From Cloeon dipterum (lineage: Eukaryota > Arthropoda > Insecta > Ephemeroptera > Baetidae), in the NCBI RefSeq assembly GCF_949628265.1, contig NC_088786.1, forward strand, positions 27,487,681 to 27,551,680: a stretch of 64,000 nt of DNA, given 5' to 3'. Position 1 is the stretch's first letter. The number at the start of each line of letters is the position of its first letter. The notes under the pieces are model-generated. The model ran no database searches and had not been told where the DNA came from. It was given only the letters and a program-made list of their open reading frames with translations. This document shows positions 38,001 to 49,859 of the stretch, piece after piece. The position numbers were made by a program, and so were the translations under genes.

Positions 38001-38962
38001 ACTCCAGAATGGAGCTGTTTCAATCACTCAGTGATACGCTGGTATCCAGCTGCAAATATTTCTCTTCATCGCTCAGTATTTCTCTACGAGATGTACGCCA
38101 GAGGTGAGAATATAATAATTAAAAATTCCTCCAAAATACTCATGTTTAGAGTGGTTTTATAGAATTGACGAAAATTTTAAAAGTAGCACGCCCATTCTAA
38201 TTTTTATATATGTATATTTGTTCATGAAGACAAAAAAAACACATTCCCTGAAAATTTGATTTAAAATAATTGCGGCCGTGGGTAAGCGCCCAAAGAAGAA
38301 TGCAACGTGTGATGTTGCTTGGCACTGTAATATTACAATATGGTATACAAGGGGACGTGGGTTGAGCACCTTCAAAAACCTTTCAGCTGATCAAGGGAGG
38401 TTAAGATGAGACTAACGCTGCGTAAATTTTGCAATTCTGAATATTAGAACCAGAGACTTAGTGATGGGAATATGAGCAAAAATCTGAAAATTCCCGCTGT
38501 TTTAGTTTTGACTTAATTTGATATCTCGCGAACTAAGAGCGATCCCATCTTGTTCTCTTCTCCATTATGTTCTTGATCTTTAGGGAATAAAATTTAAGAT
38601 TTGATTTAAAAAATATCATATTTTAAGAGAAATTTGATTTAACTTTGGCTTTCAAAATAATTTACCCTAATTTTAGTGTTGAAAAAATTTGTATCATGGA
38701 CTTTGAAAATCACGTAACAATTTCCCTCAATCCTTTAAAAATAATTAATTAATTAATTAATTGATTAAATATTTTTTCAGAGCGATTTGTCCAAGTACTT
38801 GTCAACTCTACGCCACTGTACGTGTTGAACATTTGTGAGGTGTGTGGATCATATCAGTGTCCGTACTGCCCACACTTCAGCCACACGTCCTTTGTGCAGC
38901 TGTCCTACGCGCTTCTTCTCACCGCTCTAGCGATTGTTGCACTGAGAAATTTCAATGTTTAA
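23040..38962 (+). CDS. Mcr: Macroglobulin complement-related protein (thioester-less TEP with LDLa)
   Basis: 31 exons: 23040-23140, 30905-31068, 31123-31311, 31373-31443, 31508-31559, 31613-31743, 31808-32029, 32151-32228, 32566-32715, 33084-33353, 33414-33523, 33574-33673, 33727-33918, 33976-34163, 34356-34519, 34569-34688, 34745-34809, 34865-35035, 35087-35323, 35384-35515, 35571-35990, 36155-36222, 36279-36477, 36594-36757, 36813-36949, 37002-37234, 37300-37464, 37518-37714, 37764-37935, 37998-38103, 38781-38962; 1649 residues. Signal peptide MSLHLVLLILVFGSQVGG is followed by alpha-2-macroglobulin MG domains (APRVVRPSSIYSVALVALPG). An LDLa module lies at about residues 728-769 (CDGQKDCSDGSDEADC). 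The complement-type TED fold follows, with GTEA (about 1067-1070) where GCGEQ is expected, so no thioester can form. The end has a Cys-rich ICEVCGSYQCPYC and a hydrophobic tail. Drosophila Mcr has the same traits and acts in septate junctions and pathogen uptake. The 23040 ATG was chosen because the hydrophobic core follows directly. Confidence 0.95.
23141..30904 (+). other. Mcr intron 1, 7.8 kb, with no other supported gene
   Basis: This intron follows the signal-peptide exon and is far longer than the other Mcr introns (most 49-80 bp). The donor CC|GTAAGT is phase 2 and meets an acceptor TTTACAG at 30904 that completes proline and opens the first MG domain. Open frames inside (up to 136 codons at 23446-23856) show no domain or coherent splice sites. 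GC-richer patches with CG and CACGTG motifs occur around 27200-27540, 29700-29900 and 30120-30480, and may be enhancers or an internal promoter. One phase-compatible candidate exon is at 27458-27525. Confidence 0.7.
27458..27525 (+). other. Candidate alternative first exon of Mcr
   Basis: An ATG opens 22 codons (MKPTNPPSPPPPLRLKIAHL and two more) ending at a good donor, CTCAG then GTACGAG. The exon ends in phase 2, exactly the phase that the Mcr acceptor at 30904 needs. It lacks a signal peptide, so if it is real it is either a leader exon or an unusual isoform. Chance gives a one-in-three phase match. Confidence 0.2.
38104..38780 (+). repeat. Last Mcr intron (677 bp) with AATT tandem run
   Basis: The intron is non-coding. 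Near its 3' end, about 38742-38764, a run of AATT units forms a short microsatellite directly upstream of the acceptor tract TTTTTTCAG. Confidence 0.6.
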
Positions 38963-40321
38963 GGCAGTCTTTGAGCTCTAAATTGCCATCGACTGACTGG
39001 CCCCAAGTCAAAATGTTTTCCAATGCTGTATTGGTACTTTAACTAGAATTAAGTGATTCAGCATCTCCGCTGACAGACTTTTAAGTGCAGTATTGTAAGA
39101 ATTTTTTATTTGTAAATAATTTTAGAAATTATGTTTAAAATCAATAAATTGCATTTTGAAAGTAATTTTTGGCCTCTAAGCTTTTATCTAGGTGATTTTG
39201 CTGGTTTAACAGTCATCGGCCAGCAAGTGTTTTAACTGATTAACAGTTTCGTTTTTAAAGGAAATGACAGAGTTTCTTCTTCAAGCTGTCTGTTAATTTG
39301 ACGCTCTTATCGATTCCGTCCAAGATTCTTGTTCACCAGATAGTCATTACTAACACTATCAGGTAAATAAAAGATAAAAGTTAATTGCTACTAGAAAAAT
39401 AACATTTATGGTGTATTTTTATATTACTTTTATATTGTTCGTTTGAACAACTAAGAAAATGATATATGTCCCATCGTCAATTGATTGGGTTTTTATATTT
39501 AGAGGATTAGAAAATAAAATTCATTCTGAGAGCTTTTGTCAATTCTATAACGTGTTTTTTCCTGATGATCCCCACCACTTGTCACACTCTAGTGACGTTT
39601 GTTTGGCTTTTATATTACTCACTGTGTGTTTCAAGCGCTTATCTTTAGACCACCTAAAATTAAGGAACCCAATGGCACTGATCAACGTCCATGAATTATG
39701 AAGGTAAGCGGGACTATACATTTTATAAATACACATTACCTTTTGATTTAAATTGAAAGACAGTATTCCTTACTTGTAAGGCTAACCAAAGATTATTTAT
39801 GTACCCGCAAGCCTCAAAAGGAAAAAAATATATAAAAATATATCAGTATTTTTTGCCTCCACTGATTGTTCATTTATCATGCAACGTGCAGAGGTGCAAA
39901 GAGAAATGGGGAAGTAGTCCATTACGGAATTTGAAGAATTAAAAAAACACAATTATTCTATAGAGAATTATGTATTGTTTTCAGATAACGAGCTCACAAT
40001 ATTTTTTTCTAAAGCATGTTTTAATTGAAAATTATCATTGAGAATTAAAAGTGGCGACACTTTCGAATGAAAATTCGTAACCTGAAAGCGCTTGCTCGTT
40101 TTGATGGAGGCAGGAAACTCGGGCGCTGACGATGGACTCGGCTTGTTATCAGCTGCAAAGGTCTGCGTCACCAATCGTAATGTGGCGGGCAGCGCAGGGA
40201 CACGTTGGACGGACCTAATCGTGGCCGCGCTGCAAATCGTGCTAGAGCAAACGCGAGTGTGGCAATTGCCGAGCGATTGAAATGGGACAATTACGACGGT
40301 TCCGCTAGGCAGTTAGGATAA
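38963..40321. other. Mcr 3' UTR and SLC17A9 5' flank
   Basis: AATAAA at 39143-39148 is the likely Mcr poly(A) signal. The middle is AT-rich with nothing recognisable. The last 250 bp are more GC-rich and contain an upstream open frame (ATG 40104, stop at 40280, 58 residues) that ends 41 bp before the SLC17A9 ATG, so it may be a uORF in the leader. Confidence 0.5.
39143..39148 (+). promoter_or_regulatory. Poly(A) signal, Mcr
   Basis: AATAAA, 181 nt after the Mcr stop codon. Confidence 0.65.
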
Positions 40322-42928
40322 ATGGCCGAAAAGGCTGCTGATTCGGCGGCGCATATGCTCAGGATCGACTCGGCCATCGCTGCTGAGCAGGACGTGGTGT
40401 GGACAAGGTGAGTGCTTTAGACACGGTTGAGCCGGACGCTGCCTCGCAATGGCTGGCGCACCTTTGTTTTTTGTTATGGCCCCATCAAGGTGAACATTTT
40501 TAAAATAATATTGATCCCCAAAAAATCATTCCGATTTTGTCTTTTCCACTTAGAAAAATATTATTAAATTATTACCTGAATTAAATGCAGCTTGCTTGGT
40601 GTATGTCAAGCTGTTTATTTTTCCGCATTTTAACAGATAGGTCCTGCTCAACTAGTTCTGGGTGCCAATAAAAGCCCTCATTCATAAGGTTGCAGCCAGA
40701 AGCCGAAACTAGGTAGGCAGGATATTTATGCAGAAATACGGAAAAATAAACTGCTCGTTACACACCAAAAACTTCGCCTGAAAAATTATGATGAGCTCTC
40801 GTGTGCCTTTGTTGATATTTATCATCATACTATATTACATAATTATAATTTTGAATTTAATTAGGTCTGAGCGTCGACGATGGCTCTTGACGATGACTCT
40901 AGGAACGTGCGTGCTCTACGCCAGCAGACTGACCGTTCCGCTGGTAATGCCGGCGATGGCCGCGGAGCAAAAGTGGTCCAAGACGGAGTCAGGAGTCGTA
41001 CTCGCCTCCTTTTTCTGGGGATATACCCTGACCCAGGTACACGCGAAAAGTGCTTTGATTTCCTAGCGCATATTTCATTCAAAATATTCACATTACAGTT
41101 TATTTCCGGCTACATGAGTGACCGTTACGGAGGCGAGCGGGTGATACTCATAGCCGCCCTGATGTGGTCTCTGGCAACCCTGGCTATTCCTCCCATTGTA
41201 AGGTGCTACAGCCACCCTTTATCGTGGAGTCTTATTGCACTCAGGGTTGTCCATGGAGCATCTCAAGGTAGGATTGAAAAAATTGTACGTCTTGCAACTG
41301 ATTAAATAACCATATTGGAAAAAGGTTTCCACTTTCCAAGTTTGTCTAGTCTGTCGAGCAAAAGGCTGAGCGAACACGACCGAGGCCCTTTCTTCAGCAT
41401 TGCCACCTGCGGCAGCGCGTTCGGTGCGATATTGGCAGGAACTGCTGGCTCTTTCCTCCTAACCTACTTTGGCTGGCCTGAAGTATTCAGATTAATAGGT
41501 GTGATATCTCAATTTCCAAATATCTGTAGCCTAAAAATAGTTTCGTTGTATTTTATGTAGGACTTTGAATTATTTTGATTAGTTCTGCGTGCACGATATT
41601 GTTTTCATCGCGTTAAAATATACTTCTCAATAAAGCATGGAATTTGAAAATTATTAACTCTGGTTTGGGTTATTTGCTAATAAAACAAAAATGATGGACC
41701 TGCATGGATATGCTTGAAATTGTAGCATTTGGCACCAATTTTCCAGTGATGATTTTAAATTAAAATTTATAACCAGAGCTATATTTTATACGCATCTACA
41801 GTAAACATCTGAACTTGAATTGTGCGAATCCTTTTTTTAGGATTGTGCGGCATCGCGTGGGTGATTTATCTGCGTTATACAATTAAGGCCTCCCTAAATC
41901 AGAGGTCTTTCACTCTCCTGCCGCAACCGAAAGCAATCTTAAAGGAGGAACTCAGATCTGCAGAGTTGCCAATTGACGAGTGGCACATTATTATCGCGAG
42001 TCCTGCCTTCTGGTATGTTTTGTAAAATACATCTTATTTAATTTCGAACTGTTGCATTCGTGTTCAAGGGCAGCGGCAGTTGCGCATTTTTGTCAAAACA
42101 ACTGCTTCTATATCATGTTCTCGTGGTCGCCGATGTACTTCCATGAGAGGTTCCCGGCAGCAAAGGTAAAATATTCATAAATTTCATCCACAGGGAATTT
42201 AATAAATTTAAGAACAACATCTTAATCTGCGTGATTTTATAATTGGAATAGGCGGCTTAAAGTGAAAAATAGAAGAGCCATTGAGTTGATTTCTCTTAGT
42301 TATTAAATAGAAAAATCACAAACGCATGAACTATAATAAAAGCGTAATTTCAGGACTGGGTCTTCAATATTGTGCCTTGGATATTTCTTGTGCCGGCCAC
42401 TTTTCTAGGACGAGAGCTGTCAGATAAACTGCTTCTGAGAGGTTTCACGACCACGGAAACAAGGAAAATCGTAGAAGGAGTGTGTCTCAGCTTACAAGCT
42501 CTCGGACTCTTAATACTGCGTGCGTAAATCATGACAATTTTGACGAAACAAAGCTAAAAAGAACATTTTGCAGCATTTATGACAAGTTTTTGGCTAGCCG
42601 TAGCTTGCTCAACGTGCATTATCGCCAGTTCCGGGTTCCACAACAATGCCGTGATGGTGAATCCGCAGGACTTGGCTCCAAACTTGGCTGGGTCGGTGTT
42701 CGGGATTATGAATACCATCGGAGCTTTGCCAGGTAATTTTATCAATTGAAATTCAGAGTTATATGTGATTGAATATATTATTGCACAGGTTTCGTTGGTG
42801 TGTACTTCGCAGGCTACATTTTGGACGTGTCCAACAGCTGGGAGCACGTATTTGTAATCACGGCTCTGATAAACATTGCTGGCTGCATTTTTTATACAAT
42901 TTACGGAAGTGGTGAAAGAGTGGTGTGA
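40322..42928 (+). CDS. SLC17A9: Vesicular nucleotide transporter, SLC17A9 (VNUT)
   Basis: Nine exons (40322-40407, 40865-41036, 41099-41267, 41325-41498, 41841-42012, 42069-42165, 42354-42519, 42574-42732, 42789-42928) give 444 residues; human VNUT is about 436. SLC17A9 is a major-facilitator protein that loads ATP into secretory vesicles and lysosomes, driven by membrane potential. Family blocks are LLTMTLGTCVLYASRLTVPL (TM1), VVLASFFWGYTLTQFISGYM, SDRYGGERVIL, LRVVHGASQGFHFPSLSSL with the conserved TM4 arginine, FSIATCGSAFGAILAGTAGS, FGWPEVFRLIG, WVFNIVPWIFLVPATFLG and GFHNNAVMVNPQDLAPNLAG. About twelve membrane segments are visible. Both termini are short and polar. The start gives a family-like N-terminal length. 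AATAAA is at 43094. Confidence 0.94.
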
Positions 42929-43630
42929 GATTATGAACAAGCAAATATTTAACTCCTTGTATTTAATTTTGACAATGAGCGCGGAAAGTGAGAGTTTTAT
43001 TACTTTTAATCTCTATTTTTGTGATTGTGCAGTGTGGAGTGTGAGTTGTTAGCTTGATTAAATTTTGTCTGATTTATTAGATAAAAACGTTGAAATAAAA
43101 TTAAACCATACAAAATGGCAGCAATTTGTGAAAGTTCGCTTTCCGTCTCATTTTCAATCACGACCAAAAACCTTTTTTTAAAAATAAAATCGATAAAATC
43201 CTTTATGGCTGTACATTTTTTCGATTTTCGCAAGTCATAACTGCTGAAAACATGCCGGAGGGAAACATTCGGAAAATATCTTTTGGCACTGTTCGCAATT
43301 CCCACATACTTCATAATGAGTTGATTTCCTGCGACTATCACACACGAAAAATCTCCTTCTTTACTCGTGTTCTTGGCGCGCTTATCGTTTTGGTTCTGAA
43401 TCTGGGCCAATGACAATCGCGAAGGGGAGGGGCTTAGTGCCCTTGGCACCACGGCACCAGCGGTCCAGAAGCATACAAATAACTTAAAACCATTAGAGTC
43501 GTATTTTGTGTGAATTTTTGTCAGCTGAACAATTTACCGAGTTGACAGCAACATGAATAAGTAGAGGCCCGTTACTGCACTTGTTTGTGGGTGAAATTGT
43601 ATAATCGGACAGGAGGACAACTGCACCAAA
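42929..43630. other. SLC17A9 3' UTR and PHKB 5' flank
   Basis: No coding exon is seen. AATAAA at 43094-43099 should end the SLC17A9 mRNA. A 148-codon minus-strand frame (43452-43006) has no recognisable domain and is dismissed. The rest is presumably PHKB promoter and 5' UTR. Confidence 0.55.
43094..43099 (+). promoter_or_regulatory. Poly(A) signal, SLC17A9
   Basis: AATAAA, 166 nt after the SLC17A9 stop codon. Confidence 0.6.
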
Positions 43631-46600
43631 ATGTTGAAAGTGGAGATGTAAGTTTTCCTGTCATAAATATTTTTCATGTCGATTTAGTCCGTAAAATTTT
43701 TGGAAATATGATTGATTACGATTGTTTTCAGGAACCCGAGCACCTGCTTTGTAAATTCCCCCGACACGTCTGAGGGGGAAAGTCACCTGAAAACGTCGAA
43801 TTACGAAAAAACTGTTCAGCAGCTGGACATTTACTATGGCACAGGTAAAAAGTATTTTCTTGGATATTATACTTTATAATTTGAATTGACAGTCAAGAGA
43901 CAGTTGCTGCGATTCCAAAGCTGCAGTAATGGTCTTTTCCCCATCATGTCAAATGATCTTAACATCGGAAGTGTTCGGGACAGCATCTATTGTGCTGCAG
44001 CTGTTTGGAGTCTCTATCAAGCCTACCGGTAGCTGATAATTAATTTCTCAGCCTTATGGAACGAGGTGCTCAATATTTTATGTCTCAAGCCGAATAGACG
44101 ACGACCGTGGCAAGTCTTATGAGCTAGGACAATCAGCTGTCAAGTGCATGCGAGGAATCCTCGTGTGCTGGATAAAACAGGCGTCACGGGTGGAAAAATT
44201 CAAGAAAAACCAATCTCTGAAAAATGCTCTGCACTGCAAATTCCACCTTATGACAGGTGCAGAGGTGTACACTGAGGATGAATACAACCATTTACAAGTA
44301 TGTACAACAAAATTATGTGTCAAATACATATAGTGTTAATTTGAATAATTTTCTCTAGATTGATGTCGTGTCGCTTTATTTGATTTACTTGGTCCAAATG
44401 ATTTCATCTGGACTGCAAATCGTTTACACCAAGGATGAAGTCACCTTTGTACAGAATCTAGTGTATTATGTAGAGCGAGCTTATCGCACGCCTGACTTTG
44501 GAATGTGGGAAAGAGGCACAAGATACAATGACGGCTCTCCTGAGATTCATGCCAGGTATCAAAAAATCATGCTTTTCTGGTTTGACCAGTGATTTAACAA
44601 TATTTCTAACACTTTATTTACTTTGCCACATTTTGCCGTTAAAATTCAAATATAATTATCAAGATAATTAGTCCTAGCACAAATTGCTACCAAGATAAAA
44701 TATAAAGTCAAACAAGTTTTAAACTCGACCCCATTTTATTAATTTATTCACAACATAATTAAATCAAATTTTAAATCTGGTTGTGAGATTCAAAATCGTA
44801 TAGAGCTTAAGTTGGGCATGCAACTTGTTTGCAGCTCCATTGGCATGGCAAAGTCTGCTCTTGAGGCCATCAATGGCTGCAACCTGTTTGGCGAAAAGGG
44901 TGCCTCGTGGTCTGTTGTCTATGTTGACATTGACGCGCACAACAGGAATAGGTCAATCTTCGAGACACTCTTGCCGAGGGAGAGTAGCTCAAAGGTAGCC
45001 AAAATTGGACATAATTGCTTTTGAGATAAAACAACTTTGTTAATTGCAGGAGATAGACGTTTCATTGATGGCCACTGTCTCCTATCCGGCGTTTGCAACA
45101 CACGACGAGCATCTGCTTGCCGAAACAAAAAAGAGTCTTTTGACTCTGAGAGGCACATACGGTTTCAAGAGGTTCTCCAGAGATGGCTACAAGTGTCCTT
45201 TGGAAAATCCTTGCGAAAGGTTCTACAAGGAAGGACAAACAAAGGTTAGATATTGCAGTAATTTTTTACAGATAGGAATTTTAGATAAGTGATATTCGGG
45301 TAAAGGTTAAAATATTTGTAGGAGTTTGAGGGATTAGAGAGCGAGTGGCCACTGTTTTACATCTACATGATAATCGATGGTGTCTTCAGAAACCTCCCTG
45401 AGCAAGTAGAGGAATATCAGAATCTACTCCAACCACGCATTAGCACTGACAGCCATGGAGGTAATATTTGATTCTCCCAGCGAAAATCGTGGGCTTAATA
45501 CATCAAACATCTAACTGATTTTTGTTTGATTCAAATGTCTCAAAAATTCTCTGGGCTGGCTAAATTTGTCTCTTTTTAGATGCCAACTAATGTTTAACTT
45601 CTGTAGACCCAGTGATCCCAATGTACTTCTCCGTCATGCCTGGTTATGAGGAGGCGGAAAAGGCTGATCCAGGTAGCCAGCGCCGTCGGGGCGCGCCCAG
45701 TAACGGCTATCACCTCTGGTCGCAAGCCTTATTCGTGATTGCACAGTTGTTGACTGGAGGTTTGCTTCACATCAACGAGCTAGATCCGATCAGAAGGTAC
45801 CTGCCTTCGTACAACAGGCCCAGGAAAGCAGGCAGATATTCCGCTTTTCAGGTATGATGAAATTATGATACTGGTCGATTTGCTGTGGGAAAGCCTTTTT
45901 GTTCTCAACTTACACTACTATTCATAATATATTTTTATTTAGCTTCATTCTTTGGGTTTAAATTTTTTTAAATTTTTTTTAGGTCTGCATTACGGCTTTT
46001 ATTGTCTTTAACCAATTGGTAACACATTTTTATGAAGAATTTTCCAATTCCAACATCTTTCATCTAAAATCAGTGCTTAGATAGAACAAGGATAAACCTA
46101 TCCTTTAATTCTGCAAATTCAATAATACTAATCATTTGTGTTTTGATGGTCCTCCATTGTACATACATAATTTTGGTTTGCCAACTCTGCAGGCTAAGTC
46201 TTCAAATGTAAGTAAAAGAGACTTCCAGCAGTAAGCATGATTTGAATGCCTAAATTTGATGCCTGCTGACTACCTTTAGATTTGGTTGGAGAGAATAGGC
46301 GTTTGTTTCATTATGATATCACAACCTACATGCTCCACGTTAGGCTTCTTCACATTACTAGTCTAGTAATGCAAAAGTTGGCAGTTAGCTCATTTTTACT
46401 ATTATATAATTATAGTAAATATGACTACATGGATTAATAAATTAAACAGCTTCTGTGAATTAGTGCAAATATCATTTGTATAATTTAGTCTGTATGTATG
46501 AGCGAGCGTAAAAGTTAAAGTGAGTTTAAAGGGTTTTTGTGTAATTTTGTTCATAATTTGCTAAAACAATGCTTCAATATAGTGCTTGTGTTGTTTTCTG

Positions 46601-49101
46601 GATGGAGCCTTTTAATTAAGAGATTTTTTTTAACAGGGGATCGCTACTGATTTGGTGGTGCAGGTAGTGCTAATTGCCGAGTCAGCTCGTCTGCAAGCCA
46701 TGATGGGAACCTATGGCATTCAAACTCAAACTCCTCACGAAGTTGAGCCTGTCCAGATTTGTTCGTCATCGCAACTGGTAAAAATATATCAGCACCTGGG
46801 TGTGAACAAAAAACTGGGACTTGAGGGCCGTCCGTCACGACCTATTGGTGCGCTGGGAACAAGCAAAGTACATATTAAAATGATTTATCAGAAGAGTGGT
46901 TTTACATTATGAATTCAGATTTACAGAGTGAGCGGCAAAACAGTTTTGTGCTACCCTCTTATTTTTGAGGTGTCTGAGTTTTATTTGTATCGCGACATGG
47001 CCCTCCTGATTGATGACATCAAAACAGAACTGCAGTTTATTGGACGCTACTGGCGCCTCTCTGGCCGTCCGACCGCATGCCTCCTGATTAGAGAAGAACA
47101 CATGAGGTGCAACAACGATTTTACTGCTGGCTCAGTTGGTTTCATATTTATTTATTGCCGTAATAATGATTTCAGAGATCCTCAATTCAAAGAGATGTTA
47201 GATCTGCTGGCAATGTTGAAAAAAGGGTATTGTGACGGCCTGAAAGTCAGGGTCGGACGACTTCAGAATCTCATTTCCAGCTCCTGCATAGGTATTTTAG
47301 TGTCATAATCGTGGATAAAGTTTTTAATCTAATGGTTTCCAGAGCATTTGGACTTCATGAACAAAATTGAGGACGAAGTTGAAATAAAGCCATTCAAGCA
47401 GATTGAACACGAATACATTGGGTACCAAAGCTTAACTGATGTACCTCGTGTTTTAGAGTACAGTGAAACTGAGAGAGACATTGCCGTATGTAAAATAAAC
47501 TAAATAAAAAAGCAAATTTTGTAAACACCTTTTTTAGAATTTTGATGACCGGCCAACGTGGGATATTGTGGAAGCAATAAGAAACACAGATGGTATTTAC
47601 GTTAAGAGCAAACTGATCGGAGTTCTGTTGAAGAGAGAGGGACCTCACTATGAATACAGTGGATTGACAGGTGCAATATAAATTATTTGCAAAGAAATAC
47701 AGAATTATTAAATGATTTTAATTAGCAATGTAGTGTGCTTGTCTTAGACACCATTAACAATCAACACTAAAATTTATTGAAGGCTCACTTGAAAATTGCT
47801 TCTTGAAAATTGCTTCTTGTTTAGTGCGGGAGCATTTGCGGGGATTGTACCATCACGCTGGTTGTCTGCACTGCTGGCAGGTGGTTCGTTACTGCAGCAG
47901 TCTGCTTGGACACACTGTGGATAGCATCAGTCCTTTCATCACGGCTGTTTTAGTGCATGGCAAACAGGTCTTCTAATTGTTTTCTCTCGTGTGCCACTTC
48001 ATTTTGAATTTAAAATTTGCAGATTGCAGTTGGTGTTCCTGGCGAACAGGAAACGGTTTTCGACAAGCCTTTGACTCCTGCCGAAATTCAAAAAGTTCTT
48101 TATTCCACTGTGCAGCCATTTGATGTAATAGGAGCTGTTCTCCAACAAGAAGTGGTTTTCTACTGTGGGCGTCTCATTGGCACAAATCCCAAGTTGTTTT
48201 CTGGAATTTTCAAAATCAGGGTTGGCTGGGTGTTGGAAGCTATGAAGATTTATCTGCAGATGAAGAACTCGTCCCGGCCACTGGAGGCGCTCAGTCCGAG
48301 GGAAGTGCGTCAGGTTCTGCACAAAGTGCTTTCAGTGAAGGACTGGGCTAGGCAGGAGAGGTACAAAAATACTCATTCAAACCATGCGTGAACATAATTA
48401 ATTTGAATTTTAGACTGCCTACTTTGGTCAGGAGAAAGTTGGAGGGCTGTTTGTGCCGTGTGCCTCAAGGGTTCTATCTTCAGGTATTTAAATTTCTGTG
48501 AATTAACATTTTGTGATTGACATTTTATGTCGTAGGTGTGGGATGTGATGCAGAGAACACCGCATGGGGTTAAAATTCAAGGGCGGCTCTTGGCGCAGCA
48601 GCAGATTCTCACGAACATGTCTAGATCTGAAATCACGTTTGCGCTCTTAATCGAAGAGACACTGAATTGCATCAAGCAGCCAGAATTCAGGCAAATTGTC
48701 GTTGAAGTATGACAACTTTTGAACTTTTACACATCAACAACGCTGACTTACATTTTTTTTACAGCTGTTGTGCATTGTTTCAAAAATTCTACAAAGAAAT
48801 CCAGAACTTAGTTTCAAGAACCTGCTAGACCTAGATAATTTAGTTGATGAAGCTTATCGCATCTTTTGCAAGGCAAGCCCTGAACTTCTGTGTTAACAAC
48901 ATACATTTTAACATAACATTTTTCCAGGACCAAGGAATGACTGCTGGCTCTGATCGTCTTGCTTTCTATTCTGCCCCTCTGAATTTAACAACTGGATATC
49001 TAGCAAGAGCTACAGTGAACTCAGTCCTTCGTCTTGGTGAGTTAGATACGTCTGGAGCTGATGACATTGATAATGATGATGACTCCTGTAAGGTTTCGTA
49101 G
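43631..49101 (+). CDS. PHKB: Phosphorylase b kinase regulatory subunit beta
   Basis: Twenty exons (43631-43647, 43732-43844, 43893-44028, 44090-44297, 44359-44555, 44835-44994, 45050-45244, 45322-45460, 45607-45851, 46637-46867, 46919-47106, 47176-47291, 47343-47485, 47538-47670, 47825-47967, 48023-48360, 48414-48483, 48536-48706, 48765-48872, 48928-49101) give 1074 residues; human PHKB is about 1093. The beta subunit is a cytosolic scaffold and regulator of the (alpha-beta-gamma-delta)4 kinase that activates glycogen phosphorylase. The N-terminal glucoamylase-like part shows [38 protein letters not shown] and [20 protein letters not shown]. The middle shows [16 protein letters not shown] and [44 protein letters not shown] and [13 protein letters not shown] follow. 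Beta-type spacing separates it from the alpha subunits. Exon 1 codes only six residues. The last intron (48873-48927) starts GC. The C-terminus CKVS resembles a CaaX box. Confidence 0.96.
45852..46636 (+). other. PHKB intron 9, 785 bp
   Basis: AT-rich intron with no recognisable exon, repeat or RNA gene. Confidence 0.6.
47788..47815 (+). repeat. 14-bp tandem duplication at a PHKB splice acceptor
   Basis: CTTGAAAATTGCTT occurs twice back to back (47788-47801, 47802-47815), followed by CTTG, just upstream of the TTTAG acceptor at 47824. It lies within the intron and adds pyrimidine-rich sequence to the acceptor tract. Confidence 0.85.
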
Positions 49102-49859
49102 AACTGTTCCCCTTGCCTTGTAATGTGCCATAGTTATGCTCTTTGTTAAAGTTTGGTTATTTTATCTTGGGTGTGACGAATAAAACAGAATTAATAAATA
49201 GCATCTATTAAAGCGTTTATTAATTAGCGACTGTTTTCGCATCAAAAACAAAAGAAAATTAAGGATGTAAATTTTTGTAATTTATTACTTTGGAGATCGT
49301 TTGAAACGAATAGACATATTTCAAGAGGCACACTTGTACTGAAAGGTTCAGCAATTTTTAAGCTTCCTAGAAGTAAATTAGTACTTGACAATATACAAAA
49401 TTTACATTGTGCAAATTTGCACTTGGTGCCAACCGTGCCAACAGTCTTCTATGATCTCAAAATAGAATTTTTGACACATCTGTAAGAGCATGTTGAAAAA
49501 TATGAAATAAAGCCAATTAACTGGTATCAATGCAGTCAAATGGCTGTGCTAGAGACTATTTAATTTGACCACCTATATTGTGCGCAGCTCACAAATAAAT
49601 TCATTCCACGAAAAATATAATTACGTTTAGCATCACAACTTTAAATTTTTGTTTTGAGATCTTTGCGCATCTGACAATAATTGGAAGAGATTCGAGTTTG
49701 AGCACTAGAGGAAAACCAATTGTCAGCTGGCTGAAACCTCTTAAATTAATGTCTTAATCAAGCAGTTGGAGAGCTAGTCAGTGATAGAATTTAGAGCCTC
49801 TCAGTAAATTGTTAATTTTTGTTAGGTAACTCGTTGAATTTACAACTAAGTAGGATCTT
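49102..49859. other. Convergent 3' flanks of PHKB and the RNF26-like gene
   Basis: AATAAA at 49179-49184 follows the PHKB stop by 78 nt. The remainder is AT-rich and would contain the 3' UTR of the minus-strand RNF26-like gene. No coding exon is seen. Confidence 0.6.
49179..49184 (+). promoter_or_regulatory. Poly(A) signal, PHKB
   Basis: AATAAA, 78 nt after the PHKB stop codon. Confidence 0.65.

Noticed and set aside
42554-42940. 128-codon minus-strand frame
   Set aside because: Antisense to the last two SLC17A9 exons, which are fully explained on the plus strand.
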